A stretch of 64,000 nucleotides of DNA, from contig JAEMWC010000020.1 in the NCBI GenBank assembly GCA_016490735.1, positions 1,925,001 through 1,989,000 on the forward strand. Reading direction: 5' to 3'. The stretch is from Pachyseris speciosa. Lineage: Eukaryota; Cnidaria; Anthozoa; Scleractinia; Pachyseridae. This document shows positions 22,047 to 34,860 of the stretch, one piece after another; position 1 is the stretch's first letter; each line of letters starts with the position of its first letter. Position numbers and translations under genes: made by a program. The notes under the pieces were generated by a model, which saw only the letters and a program-made list of their open reading frames with translations, searched no databases and was not told where the DNA came from.

Positions 22047-23824
22047 TTAACAACAGTTCTTTCTATTAATTGAGCGACAATGAGGGCAGACTGCTTTCCA
22101 TGTTTGAATTCTAGAAGTGTCAAAATTAGCGTTAAATTTATTGAAGAAGTAGTTAAATAGACGGTCTTTAAAGGTAGAGAGAGCTTTAGTTTCACGAATA
22201 TCTAACGAAATATTGTTCCATAAAGGAACAATACGATTGAAAAATGAGTCACGAAATAAGGAAGTAGGGACACGATTAGGTCGTAAATTAGAGTTGTTGG
22301 CATTCCTAGTACGACCAGTGATTATATTGGTATATTCATTAACATTAATGTTGTAGTCCTTATGCATACACTTATAGAAGAAGCAAATATCTCGCAATTC
22401 GTGCCAATAACATAATGGTAACAATTTTAGCATTTTTAAGCGGGACTTATAGTCGGGTCTTTCCGACACTTTATAACTACAGTTTAAAATGAAACGAGTT
22501 GCCCGACGTTGAACACCCTCTAGAATACGTAAATGATGGACGGTAGTTTGAGGGGCCCAGACCCTCACTAGCATAGCCTAAGTGGGAACGCACAAAAGAA
22601 AGATATAGCGCTCTCTGCTTATTAGTCCCAATGTCAGCACAATTCCGACGGAGAAAACCCAACATCCGGTTGGCTTTGGCTACAACGCATTCAATGTGAG
22701 AGCTCCATGTAAGTTTGTCTGTGACGATAACTCCGAGATCTTTTTTGTGAGGAAACGACCGCAAAGGCATGTCCTCCGGCTTCATAAGGACTAATAGCAA
22801 GAGACGGAATAGAGCTGTTTAATTTTCTAGTTGTTCTTGTAACTACACATTTATGTAGATTGTAAGCTAAACCCCATCTAAGGGACCAGTCATAAAGCTT
22901 GTTAATGTCATGTTGAAAATTAGTGCAATCACTAGGGTCATTAACTGATCTGTAACATTTGGCGTCATCAGCAAACAGTGCAATTGCTGTTTCATCACTG
23001 ACAGTCTTTGGTAGGTCGTTAATGAAGATGACAATCAAGAATGGACCCATTAGACTCTCCTGAGGGACAGCAGATGACACATTGACCCAATTGGAGAAAG
23101 AACCTTCTATGTGCACCCTCTGATATCTAGAATGAAGGTAATCGGAGAGCCAGCTGTACAGTGGACCATGAATGCGGTATAATGATAACTTGTGCAAGAG
23201 TAGGTTGTGCGGCACAGAGTCAAATGCCTTACTGAAGTCGAGATAAAGAACATCCGACTCTTGTCCAGCGTCGAGAGTTTTACCCAGATCGTGAAGTACT
23301 GTAAGTAATTGTGTAACACAGGATTTCTTCGGAACAAAGCAATGCTGTTTTGGTGACAGGAGCTCAAGAAGATTTGGGTATGAGCTTATCAAGTAAACAA
23401 CGTTCACACAGTTTGCTGACGATCGAGAGAAGAGATATAGGCCTGTAGTTAGATATCACTGATTTATCTCCCTTTTTGAAGACCGGTACAACATTAGACC
23501 TTTTCCATTCAAGTGGCAGCTTACCCAACCGTAGTGATAAATTAAACAGAGCACATAGAGATGGTGCTAGCTCTGAGGCACACTCTTTTAGTCTTTGGAT
23601 GAATGAGATCAGGTCCGAGAGTCTTACTTGGATCTAGATTCAGTAGAGCATTACGAACGTCTTCTTGATTCAGGATGATTTCACTGATATTATTGTGCGA
23701 GTATTGTGTGGGTGTCGATATCTATAGGAAGGACTGTACCTGTGTTGAAGACTGAGGCAAAATAGTAGTTGAAAGCTTCAGCCTTGGTATCAGGTGTAAT
23801 GAATACTTTGTCGTCAATGGTGAC
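22047..23824 (-). pseudogene. LINE reverse transcriptase and C-terminal region
   Basis: RT motif A 'LDFSKAFDSVPHNLLLHKL' and motif C 'ALFADDAKCY' are present in the 22691-23407 frame. The motif B PQG is altered to 'VPQESLMGP' (Gly lost). After a frameshift come 'LGVIVTDKLTW', the usual post-FADD box, and then a conserved C-terminal segment (22047-22574) with 'RRATRFIL', 'SFFNRIVPLWNN' and a terminal 'CPHCRS'. At least three frameshifts and the PQG change make this copy inactive. Confidence 0.8.
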
Positions 23825-25435
23825 TCAATCAGGAATTGCAGGACGATTGGTCAGTCGATTAAAAAAGTTCCAAAATCGTTTGGGCTGTGAAGATGAGTTG
23901 TCAGATATGTCCTTCATGTAAGCGGTCCTCTTAGAGCCTATCATGTACTTTACGTCTCTACGCAGTTGACGGTACTTTTGCGAAAGCCCATCACTGTTGT
24001 TGCGGAGAGCTTTCTTCCGTGTGAAATTCTTTTTGCGAATGGCGTGGGTTGCCTCGCCATCAATCCAAGGTGGAGACAGGAATTTTTTCGGTTTCCGCTT
24101 AGGAATAAAAGCGTCTACATTGGCTAATAGTGCATTTTTCCAACAGGACCAGATTGAATTGATGTCAATGATTTGATCATCGCTAAATTCATCAGGTAGA
24201 GGAGATTCGCGAAGCTTGGAGCGTAGACCATTAAAGTCCGCTTTTTTGAAATTATAGGTAAGCTGACTATTATGGGATAAGAATTTGTAACTTGTATGCA
24301 GGTCGAACGTTAGCGCTTTGTGATCAGAAGATAAAGCAACACCATCAGAGTCAGATAGTTGTACATTAGCCACTCCTTCGACAAAAGAAGACAATAACAG
24401 ATCAAGTATATTGTTCCCTCTGGTTGGCTGATCAATCAACTGGAAAATATTTTTGTCGATTAGCTTCTCACAGAACGTAAACAAAGTTGGGCTAGAATCG
24501 ATAAAACCAGAGCCTTGAATCCATTTGATGTCAGGAAGGTTGAAATCACCGACAATTTTCATACACGCAGCTATCAATAAAATCGACAAATTGATGAATC
24601 CAAGTGTTGTTTGCATTAGGAGGGCGATAAAAGACTGATATGAGAGTTTTACCACAATTGTTATTGTGAATGATATATGAAATGAATCATATATGAACTG
24701 CGGAAATGAAATCAAATGAAGAATGATCCTCGCAGTTGTGAACGCAATTTATGCAATTGTTATGATGAGCTCTATCGCGACATATTCCAGATCATTATCC
24801 ATATCAAAGAAATACGGGTGACAGCGAAGTTTGCAGCGAGATGCGAGTAGCACTCCACCACCGCTAGTTGAATGATTTTTGCCTTGTACATCAGCCCGAT
24901 CACAACGATGAATATCATAGCTCCATGGCAGAATTTCCGAGTCCAAAACTTCACACTTTAACCAAGTTTCTGAGATGGCGATAATGTCAAAATTATTTGC
25001 ATAAACAAAGTCTTGGAATTCACAAAGTTTAGCCTCAGATTTAATACTACGAGCATTTTGGTAGAAGAAACGTAGAGTTGTAGAAGTGTTGGTAGAATGA
25101 ACTTTGTCAGGGACAGGATTAACCGATACATCACCGCTTACAAGCAGATGAGCTTGCTGAAATGAGGCAGTCGAATTATTATAGTAACTTAGTCGGAAAC
25201 CATAGAAACCTTTTGCTGTGTAATGATGGCGTCGATAGAATCGTGAAGAATCAGGTAATAAAAGCTCACAGCCAAGTACTTCTTCATCGGAGTTAATCCA
25301 GAAGTTGGTAGAAGATAAGTTGTAGTCGCTATATTTACATATAGAGAAGTAAATTACCAAAAAGAAGTAAAGCTCAGTCAAGAATTGAAATGATCCGGAG
25401 CGCTTAGATTTGCGTCCATTCACCATCATGGTCAA
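23825..25435 (-). pseudogene. LINE apurinic-type endonuclease and linker region
   Basis: Two adjacent frames (24749-25435 and 23825-24715). The first has 'FFYQNARSIKSEAKL' and 'IIAISETWL', the N-terminal Asn and Glu motifs of the exonuclease-endonuclease-phosphatase fold used to nick target DNA. It then has 'SGGGVLLASR'. The second carries 'GDFNLPDIKW', the family's GDFN metal/catalytic motif, and further on 'SSDHKALTFDL', the SDH catalytic His region, followed by the linker to RT. A frameshift near 24.73 kb separates the two. Start methionines lie right at the element's 5' border, which suggests little 5' truncation. Confidence 0.75.
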
Positions 25436-25459
25436 TTAAGCTTGCAGAAAAAGAGTTAA

Positions 25460-28400
25460 ACTCCGTTCTCAGTCGAACAGCTTCGGGTAATGGTCGGAAC
25501 GTTGCATGTTATTAGCTAGCTAGCATTTTAAAGAGTCGACAGCAATTTGTGGAAAATGCCGGCAAACAACCACAGTCTTAATTGAGCTAATTTTGCGTCC
25601 ACCAGCGCCTGTATAAAATTAGACTTACTTGTATCTTTTACATGTTCTCCACCAGCACGCCAGATCACAACATCCCAGGGTTGTTTTGTGAGTGTATCTA
25701 TGTTTGTATAGAGTCACTTCATATGTCACCTTCATATTTTTATGGCAGACGTTTTCTCTGTCAGAAAAAAAAAGACGTATAAATATTGCCCACGCAGCCA
25801 CTTATGTCGCGCACAACTAGAATTTGTACGATTTTTGTTGGTTTGCTAAATTTTGCGGATAAGGAGTTTTGTTAAGACTGTGCAAGATGTACTCTTTTAT
25901 TTATAAAGGAGTAAATCTTCCTTGTCTACCCTATTACCTCATCAGTAACCAGAGGCGACTTGCATGAGAATCTTACAAATTTTTCCAAAATATTATTAGC
26001 GAACATCGAAAAAATCAACGATATTTCTCTACCGCTGCACAAAATTTAAATTTTTTTAAACTTCTTTGCCGTCATGTGAGAGTGAATATATGACATATAA
26101 TTATTTGAATTGCGGATTAAAGAATGAACACTACCCTCTCCGTCCTTGATGTCTACCATTACTGTGTCAGCTACAATGAATGACTGCTGACGCGAAACAA
26201 ACAACTCTCACAAAATGTATGCAGACAAAGAGTTATGGAAAATGCGAAAGAATGTATGCGCTGTTGCTCGTTGAAACGATTGGTTTTAATTATACAGAGA
26301 ATATATTTGCATATATTATTTGCATATATTTTATATTTTTATGCGTGTTTGAAAACCCGTATAAAAAGACTCGTGCTTCGTATTTCATCAGGGGTTCCAA
26401 ACACCTCGAAACAATAAAAGTGTCGAAAAATGCGTGTCGTGACAAGTTTTCTTATTGCGTTGATTGACGCAAAACGTAAACAGGAATTTGAGCCGGACTC
26501 AAGCTTGTTAAGGTATGGCTCATTTTGGGGTTCATACCCCCCGCGAAGTTAAAACTAAGTTTGTGTAACAGCAATGTTGTTTGAACTCCCAGAGTTTCCA
26601 GAAATTCACAACACAAGTATTAAGATCCTTAAGGCATAAAGTTGGGGGGTCACGTATTTAATGACGTCACAATCGTGCTCTGAAAGACTTTTCAAATGGA
26701 GTAAGAATGGTTCATTGTAACTAGGAACTAAATATGTTTACTTGTTTGCTTGGTGAGGTAGAAACAATATCTGTCCAGAATGGCGTGGGTAACATCTTGT
26801 TTTATTAAAAGCTTATTTAGATGTTTTATAGGTCACGTGACCTCTTTTGTTTAACGATCCTTTAATTAAAAATCGAGGTCAACCATCCAGGACAGATTCA
26901 TGTACGGGATAATCACAAGGCCATAAAAACGTTGCTTCTGATAGACATAATATACCATCTCGGCACCTCTTTTCAATTTTAAATTTTCTGTAATGAAACC
27001 TCATAGCAGGTCACGTGACCTAAACTTTGAAGACTTAACGCCAAAAAAAGGTTAAAGTTCTCAAGTTCTACATCACTGCCAAGTTTAGTGTTCTTTCGAT
27101 AAATCTCTGGGAAGTTATAGTTGTTTTTAGATTTTTCGTGAATTCGGGCCAGAGCCAGAACCATGATATAAGTCGTGAGAGAAGCGTTTTGTTTAGTTGT
27201 CAAAGGGAGTTGTCCAAGGGAGTCGTTCAAGAATAAAATAAAATTTTAGTTAAAATACAAACTTGTGAGAGTGTAGGCTAATATTGGAGGCAATTCCCAA
27301 CATATCTCCGGACGACTCAGGTAAGAAAACGAAGAATCAGCATCAGATATTTTGGGGAGTTTTATTCGAGAAACAATGGAAGCATTGAGCAGGGAGCTGA
27401 AAAACAATGCTACAACTTCTTGAATTCAAGGATACCAAAACCAAAGGAATTGTACAAGGAGGGAATGCTGAAACACAAGCAATGTTGAATGGACTTGAAA
27501 AATGCGATGCATTAGAGAAGGTAGTGCAACTATCTGTACATGATCAACATGATGCCATAGTCAAAATAAAATATGGAAAGGAATTCAGATCTCGTTATGC
27601 TATTACAGCCGTGCAAGTGAATCAATGAAGCAGCAAATTGCAATTTCCGATTGCCTCTTGAGTAAAGGCCCATTTGGCCTCTAGTATCGTGAAAGGTGTT
27701 CTTCTGTTGTCATCACAGTTTCAAATGACAGTTGAGTTAATAGATGTGGATTGCTTTTGATGTTTGACGCTTATAAGGAGGAAAACCCGTCAAACCCTGA
27801 CCTTGTTTATTTTTCGTGACCCTGATTAATCCTCTATTTATATCTTGTTTGCAGTTTTGGTCTCCGTTTTCCATCTTTTTTGATGTTCATTTCACATACA
27901 AAGTTTCTATTTTATAACTGGCATCGTAGAATTCGATTTTTTTTTTTAAATTGTTATTACCACGCATGTAGACCGCACAGCGCCAACGTTTACACCCTTT
28001 CAAGACTTCCGATCCAGAAAGACATCCTGTTCAAGACGGTATACCCTGTTTAAGATTTATGATCCCGAAAACCATACCCTGGTTGGCGTTGCAGACTATT
28101 TGTAACCCTTCAAGAGCCATCCACATGGCAGGCGTTCAAAGGGGAAGAGGGAATTCGGGTGCGCGAGCAGGAAGGGCACCTCCTCGCGCGCCCTTCACGT
28201 TCTCACGCGCCCGAATTCCTCCTCCTTTTTCAAGCGCCTGCTGCGCAGGCTTCTCAAGACTAGTTCAAACGTTTACTTGAAAAGTCTATATTTACACATC
28301 GATCACATACTGTGTACAGCACTAGCGTACAATGGGCGATTACGAATTCAACCAACATTAACTCACTTTCAATTGGTGTATCATTTGGATCTCATTGTTT

Positions 28401-29061
28401 GCAGAGAATTGAAATCGCTTTATCTTCAGAACTCTTACCCGCCATATGAGGGCCATGGTAGACGATCCTTGACAAAGTTCCCTCGAATATGAAGTTAAGG
28501 AGCATAAGCACTCGGATAATCGTCTGCACTGAGACTTTCCAGTGGTCTACATTGGCCATTTTAAGTGTGATTTCTCCGAAGGAGTGCCAGCTGAATTACT
28601 CTGACGAGAATGTCATTGTTTGGTAACATTTAAAGAAGCTGGGTTGTTTGTGAGCTGCGGTTGTCAGCTTTACAGCTGAAGAGTCAAGTTACCTGCGTTG
28701 TGCTTCAACAATGTTGTGGCATGTACTTTGTCATGCGCTGTTTCAAACATCTCCCCATGTATTATTTGCTTTGCAACTCGATATCGTCTTGTTTATTTGA
28801 AAGGTTTGAAATGGAGGATCTGATTGCAACAATACGCTTTTTAATTTACCTTAACACAACAATAACAGAAAAGATCGATACCTTCGTAATGATGCACTGT
28901 AATGGATGTTTTAATTAGTTTTATTTTTATAGACAAGGAACAGTTGAGGCCTTGGACTTGTTTTCGAGGATTATAAGATCGAGTCAGTGGTACATGACCT
29001 TTAAAGTGTTCCCGGATCAGTGAGTAAAAACCATTAAAACAATGTCAAGGAGTATAAATTT
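25460..29061. other. 3.6 kb without a recognisable gene
   Basis: Many short open frames on both strands, none with a known domain. The region includes a CG-rich hairpin-like string near 28160-28210 (CGCGAGCAGGAAGGG... CCTCGCGCG). The most gene-like frame is 27407-27628 (+), with regular codons but no family, start context or splice sites I can defend. AT-rich sequence with several GGTCACGTGACC-type palindromes (26831, 27010) that could bind E-box factors. Confidence 0.4.
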
Positions 29062-30483
29062 AAAACGTGCTCACCCGTTTCCTGTTTTCTGAGCTGGCTG
29101 CCAAAACGCGATATTGAAGGAGCGTCGACAGATAAGTGTAAACAAACAGATGTCACTCGATCGAAAATGTTACACAACCTTGCTATCTGTGGGATGTGGG
29201 AAGAAACTCCCACGTTGGGATAACTAGGACAAGGCGCTTTTTTAAGCGTAAAGGGCGACAAAAATTTCGATGTGAAAGCAAATAAACTGTTCCAGGAAGC
29301 CTAGAAAGAGGTTTTAAAGCTTCCTCAATTGCTTTTGTGTGATTGTATGCACGTTTGAAAGCCGTCTCGGTAATAGATTCGAAAATAAAGGCGAACTTGT
29401 CACTACACACGAAACTATCAATTCTCGAAAGACTGAGGTTAATTCTGAGAAATGCATGGAGACTGATATCTTCGCAGGATCTCATCTCCCGTTTCAGTTT
29501 CCGGCTAACTAAGATCCACATATTATCCTTAACTGACAATGTAAGCCTAGTTTCATTGAAAACTACTTGAAGCCGAGAAAATAATTATCTAGTAATGTGT
29601 ACTTGCTAAAAGAAATTGAGGTAGCAGTAGTCCAGAAATGATTTTTCAAAGCTTCGTGATGTCAGTTGCTCGAAGAATCATTGAATAAAGAGTAAAGGGG
29701 TGTGAATAATTTAAACCAGCTCACCTTTAGCCTACACGATAGAGTCAGGCGTTGTGCGGTACGCCCTTCAGCAAAACGTGCTCACCCGTTTCCTGTTTTC
29801 TGAGCTGGCTGCCAAAACGCGATATTGAAGGAGCGTCGACAGATAAGTGTAAACAAACAGATGTCACTCGATCGAAAATGTTACACAACCTTGCTATCTG
29901 TGGGATGTGGGAAGAAACTCCCACGTTGGGATAACTAGGACAAGGCGCTTTTTTAAGCGTAAAGGGCGACAAAAATTTCGATGTGAAAGCAAATAAACTG
30001 TTCCAGGAAGCCTAGAAAGAGGTTTTAAAGCTTCCTCAATTGCTTTTGTGTGATTGTATGCACGTTTGAAAGCCGTCTCGGTAATAGATTCGAAAATAAA
30101 GGCGAACTTGTCACTACACACGAAACTATCAATTCTCGAAAGACTGAGGTTAATTCTGAGAAATGCATGGAGACTGATATCTTCGCAGGATCTCATCTCC
30201 CGTTTCAGTTTCCGGCTAACTAAGATCCACATATTATCCTTAACTGACAATGTAAGCCTAGTTTCATTGAAAACTACTTGAAGCCGAGAAAATAATTATC
30301 TAGTAATGTGTACTTGCTAAAAGAAATTGAGGTAGCAGTAGTCCAGAAATGATTTTTCAAAGCTTCGTGATGTCAGTTGCTCGAAGAATCATTGAATAAA
30401 GAGTAAGGGGGTGTGAATAATTTAAACCAGCTCACCTTTAGCCTACACGATAGAGTCAGGCGTTGTGCGGTACGCCCCTTCAG
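29062..30483. repeat. 711-bp tandem duplication
   Basis: Two head-to-tail copies, 29062-29772 and 29773-30483, nearly identical; I find only a couple of differences (AAAGGGG/AAGGGGG and GCCCTTC/GCCCCTTC). Each contains the same 118-codon minus-strand frame (29183-29539 and 29894-30250) starting MSVKDNMWILV, which has no recognised domain. The high identity means a very recent duplication or two alleles laid end to end by the assembler. Confidence 0.9.
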
Positions 30484-31044
30484 CGACCACAGCTACCCAG
30501 ACAATCTGTTTGTGTGACCCTTTGTTATTTTATAGTAAATTTTATAGTAGATTGGACGCCGTTGAATAATAACTTATTAAACTTCCCCACCACCGTACGT
30601 ATTTTGAATCGGTTATTGTTAAACGGTGTCCAATCAGAAACACATGAAGATCTTGCTACGCATTTCGATCGCTTGATTTTGAATTTATTCGAGGGCTAGC
30701 TCGGGACCGCTTGGGTGGATTTTCGATCGAGAGGCACGGGAAGAAGCGTCAATGTTTCGGCCTTTATGTTGCGTGGTTGGAAGCTGAGCGATGCGCTTTT
30801 CTGGGGAAAATTCTGTTAAGGTCTTTCGGGACAATACCGTGTTCGTTAATGAAGTGTTTGCCAATGAAAGAGGACTGTTTAGTGTGCAAGTGCCTGAGAG
30901 TATAGCCTACATAACTTGCATCACACAATTCACATTGAAATTTTGTAAATTACACGTTGTTGGTTAACGATAGATGGTTTTTTCTCATGCACTTTTATCT
31001 CTCGCTGTATCTTATTGCTGACAAAAACGGATGTCTGTAAAACC
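30484..31044. other. Non-coding stretch
   Basis: Short frames only (for example 30463-30699 and 30711-30905). No domain, repeat or structured element recognised. Confidence 0.4.
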
Positions 31045-32072
31045 CGAGTAGCGAACAGCGAATAGTCGCGAACAGCGAACACCGAATAGCGGATACCTTA
31101 AAAGCTCTATTAAGCCCCCGGGGGGCTTATTTAATTTCAGACCTCATTGATGGGGGGCTTAATAGAGAAGGGGGCTTATTTCAAAACCTTACTGAACCCT
31201 ACGTTTTCGTCTTTTAATAGTTTTTGTACTAACCTCAAACAACTGCACTGAAACTGATTATTTAATACAGAGCAGCAAACAGTTTTATGTGTTTGAGTGT
31301 ATATTTCTTTAAACACAAACCAACTGGGCGTCATAAAGTGGATTTCGTAAGAGGGAATTGGAGGGACTAATTACAAAATTTCATGACCCAAAGGGTAGGG
31401 GGGGCTTATTAGAGAGGGGGCGGTTGTTACAAAAACCGACTTTCAAACGGGCGGCTTATTAGAGAGGGAGGGGGTTAATAGAGCCGGGATGGTGGGGGGG
31501 GGGGGCTTAATAGAGCTTTTATGGTAGTCGCGAACAGTACGAATAGTGCGAATTATCACGATTAGTCGTCAATAGTCACTGAAATTGATCAAGTGGAGCA
31601 ATAGGATACCGACCATCACTTTGCAGCAGGTAGTGTTCATTAAAGCAGTCTTTGCCAAGATCTAACCTGAGTCGCCGACCAAAACTAACCCCTATTAAAA
31701 GTATGTTTGCGAAGCAACACTGAGACAATCTGATCTGGATTCCAAGAATTATCGAAAGTATGTTTCAAATTTCCCTGGCTGACAAACAATGGCTTTCGTG
31801 ACTTACGAGTCAACAATGGAGGTAAGCAATGGCTTCATATTTTCCTAGGCAGACATTATACTTGGCGTCTGCGTAAGCGTACCTGAAGCAGCATCAGCTT
31901 CACTGGCCTGATCTGCTAAACAAATTGTCCCTCGGAAGCTTTAAAGTGATTCAGGGTTTCACAACCTATTTGCCACTATTATTCGTGACTGTTCGCTACT
32001 ATTCGCACCATTCGTACTATTCGCTATTAGATTCGCTGTTCGCAATTCGCGGCAATTCGCTAATCGCTATAC
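31045..32072. mobile_element. Element with mirrored TTCGC/GCGAA satellite arms
   Basis: The left side (31045-31093 and 31527-31580) is rich in GCGAACAGCGAATAG-type repeats. The right side (31975-32072) has the inverted TATTCGCACCATTCG and GCTATTCGC forms. The left arm is split by a MITE at 31094-31526. No coding content. Confidence 0.6.
31094..31526. mobile_element. MITE, TACCTTAAAAGCTCTATTAAG ends
   Basis: The left end is TACCTTAAAAGCTCTATTAA followed by GCCCCC. The right end is the inversion GCTTAATAGAGCTTTTATGGTA. The interior repeats GGGGGGCTTATTAGAGAG-type motifs, a design very similar to the element at 1664-2393 but with different termini. Confidence 0.85.
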
Positions 32073-32849
32073 TTGTTTTCCAGACACCCAACAAAAGCCG
32101 GTTAAATGACTGTGTGGGTCTTCAGAGTCAGGTCTGACCCAGCGCTAATTTTTACTAAACCGTTGGTCTGACATTGGCATGGGTTATTGGCCAAGCGAGA
32201 GGTCAAGATGGCGGTATATTGGCCAAGTTCTTTTTTTTTTTGCGTGTTTATGGACTGAGACGAGGCCAATATCCCGCCATCTTGACCAAACAAGCTTGGT
32301 CAATAAAGGATTTATTATATGACTCAAAGGACGCTATTAAAAGACAGCAAAACGCGGGACGAACGGGCTATCCCGATCCCGAACGGTCAAGATGGCTCCA
32401 TTTACTCTGTCTCGTCACTCAATGAGGCCCAGTTCCTTCTCCGCTCTTCCAATTTGCAGAAAATCAAAATGGCGTCGAAAACCAACAATCAATAGCACTG
32501 CACATGCCCAATCTCACTTTTCAGCCGGAATTTGAATGCGATTGGTTCTCCAGCCCTTCAGCCCGGGCTGAAATTCAGACCGGGTTGACATTCTCTTCAA
32601 GACATGCAATGTAATCAGGCACATCAGCTTAAACGAGCAGCACATTTGTATTTGTCACGGTCAGTTGCTTTCTGTTTTCCGAGAAATTTGTTTCCACATG
32701 CAACAGACGAGAGAATATGTCATCGTTTTTAATTATCTTTTTGGGAAAGTGAAAGGAATGAATAACTTTGTTACCATTTTGCCTTGAGTGCAGTTTTATC
32801 GTTATCTCCACGGAGAAAATTTCAAATAATGGCTTTTTGGCCCACATGA
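32073..32849. other. Non-coding stretch with a 24-bp-stem foldback
   Basis: Contains a foldback at 32201-32286: GGTCAAGATGGCGGTATATT at the left is mirrored at the right (AATATCCCGCCATCTTGACC). No gene is recognised. Confidence 0.6.
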
Positions 32850-34336
32850 CGAGAACAACAAATTCACTTGTATGTTCAACAAGGAGAACAAATTATTCCT
32901 CTTTGTGTTTCGGCTGATACTCGGTTAAAAGATCTTCGTGGAGCTCTCCGTGAAACAAAATCGCTAGTAAATTTAGGACGCGCGGTTGAAGTTCAAGACT
33001 CAAAGGCATGTAGTAGTATAGTTCTGGTTGTTGCTTCAGAAACTGATGACGCACAAAGAAGCGAGTAAGTAACTGACAGTGGCGAACAAGACACAACATC
33101 TAGTGTAACGTCGAAGTTAAGCCTGAAGGATTTTGTTCTATACACTTACATGTGGTCAAAATTTCAATGGATCGAACCAAAGGAAAGCGGAAGTTTATCT
33201 GGCAAGTTCCCCTTCCATCCTACAAACTCGGGCCGCTGTTGCCTTAAACTTATAGATAGTTGTGGCTTTTGAGATATATAGCCTCATTAACGGTCTGTCA
33301 GCTCTATTAGTGGATACGGAACTTTCGCTGCTATCTGATTGTAGCTGTAATGAATCGACTGTTGAGGACATTATAATTACGTCACGTAATACTCCATCAC
33401 CTGGGCCTATATTTTTTTCGATTCATATTCATCGACGGCACATAAACGATGTTTTAAATAACAACCATTGCATTTCGCGTATTCAGTGGAGGAAATCCAA
33501 GATCTTATGGCAGTCAGAGCGTTTTTTCTCATCGCCTTGTCTTTAATACAGAAGTTGATTCCAATTTTCTTGGAGCGACTGCAAGCGGAATTCCGAGAAA
33601 TTGGGACGCGACTGTAGAAACTGGAGATTTCTTTGTCCTTGTTTACAGTCGAGTCGTGACTATGCCAATATTCTTCTTCTTTGTCATTGTTGTTGAGATT
33701 CACATCTTGGAGTTAAAAGATTTGGAAGAACAGATACAGCGTAGCGAGAGAAATTTAACAGACCTAATAAACAACTACAAATCCCTGACAACGAGAATTC
33801 AAAATTCCTCTCGGGCATTCCAGGCTTACTTGATAGGGCTTCTGTTCCTTTTGGTCCTGTGGGGAACCATAAGTGTGTATTCGAGCGTGGAGATGTTCCA
33901 GCATATTCCATCTCGACATAACGTCTTCTTCGGCGTGATCCTCTCTGAAAGTCTGGGCAAGCTTCTGGTTTGCCTTTGTGAAACTATATTTCTTTTCTCA
34001 CTACCGCTTTACAAGTCAGGTCAAATCAGCTCCCAGCTCAGCCGTTTGATTTATATCGTCACGACCTTGGACAGCGGAGAACAGAGCCGAGATGGGTTTA
34101 AGTTTGATACAGAAGAAAAGATTTCGCAGTTTGCTGGTCCACTGGAAATACACCAGCGGTATGGAAACGTGGGATTCAAAGTCGCTGGTCTGCATATAAC
34201 ACAACTGAAATCCATTTGGCTAACTCTTCTGGGTCCAGTTATAGTCTTCGTTGCATTATGGAGAACTTTTAATCAAAGAACATTTTTAACAAACTTGCGT
34301 ATCCAAGACCGGAAGGTCTATCAAGCCAGCTTTTAG
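32850..34336 (+). CDS. Two-exon polytopic membrane protein, possibly gustatory-receptor-like
   Basis: Best host-gene candidate. Exon A is open from 32850 to a consensus donor at 33065 (GCGA|GTAAGT). Exon B starts at 33487 after an acceptor (GTATTCAG) and ends at the stop at 34334-34336. The phases match across the 422-bp intron (two bases plus one). Exon B, about 283 codons, has four hydrophobic spans: 'MPIFFFFVIVV', 'YLIGLLFLLVLWGTISV', 'LLVCLCETIFLFSLPLY' and 'WLTLLGPVIVFVALW'. A charged helical stretch follows the first span. The C-terminal layout, with a basic 'SQLSRLIYIV' loop then 'GFKVAGLHITQLKSIW' leading into the last span, resembles the TM6-TM7 end of gustatory-receptor-like proteins, which occur in cnidarians. 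The characteristic TY...QF ending is absent, so that assignment is tentative. The 5' end is uncertain; earlier exons are likely. Confidence 0.55.
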
Positions 34337-34374
34337 CCACGGTGAACGTATTTACTTATATTTACTATTCAACA

Positions 34375-34406
<32 letters not shown>

Positions 34407-34502
34407 CACTGATTGCAGTCTGTAAAGATGCTAAAACAAGTGTGTCAGGAAAACGGGGGCGGTCCTTTTTGTCAGCAGGGGTAATATATAGTAAACGTAC
34501 TA

Positions 34503-34593
34503 AAACAAACAGGTTGCAATATTAAAAACAGGTTGCAATAAATATTGCAGTGTGCAGGCTGCAATATTTTTAATATTGTAGCCTGTTTGTTAT
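34503..34593. repeat. Hairpin, AACAGGTTGCAATATT stem
   Basis: ACAAACAGGTTGCAATATTA at the left pairs with TAATATTGTAGCCTGTTTGT at the right. Between them is a second copy of ACAGGTTGCAATA. Foldback sequence inside the TIR element. Confidence 0.8.
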
Positions 34594-34860
34594 ATATGGC
34601 TCCTTAAAAACGGCCTGGTTTTACACCAAAAAACGCCAATCTTTAAATACCTTAAGGATCCAGCGCCATTTCCTCCGACTGTTTTCAGCGGCCCAACTTC
34701 TTCCAAATTCTTCCAACTCGGCTGTCCTAATTAGCTTCTCACAAAGCGCTCATCTGAAGCAAAATTAAACACCACACATTACTAATAAAAAATGCCATGG
34801 CGCGATTCAATTAAATCATGTATTAAAAGCAGGAAAATTAAACAGGCTAATGAAACTTAC

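Larger units (their letters stand above)
21871..25436 (-). mobile_element. CR1/jockey-group LINE, near full length
   Basis: A 3.57-kb minus-strand retrotransposon with a 3' tail of (AATAAATA)n at 21871-21901. It is flanked by a 7-bp target duplication, TAAGCTT (21864-21870 and 25437-25443). It encodes endonuclease, reverse transcriptase and a conserved C-terminal region, all now broken by stops and frameshifts. Copies with the motif set 'DFSKAFDSVPH' / 'FADDAK' belong to the jockey/CR1 side of LINE diversity. Insertion into the TTAA element dates it after that element. Confidence 0.85.
20900..25459. mobile_element. TTAA-flanked element copy 2, split by a LINE
   Basis: Starts TTAACTCTTTCCC at 20900 and ends AAAGAGTTAA at 25459. 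The first 965 bp match copy 1 (3454-4428) inverted, up to 'GATATTTGG' near 21860. There the LINE begins, and the last 16 bp of the element reappear after it. TTAA flanks both outer ends. Confidence 0.65.

Noticed and set aside
29183..30250. Duplicated 118-codon minus-strand frame as a gene pair
   Set aside because: No domain, start context or splice sites; duplicated passively with the 711-bp unit.
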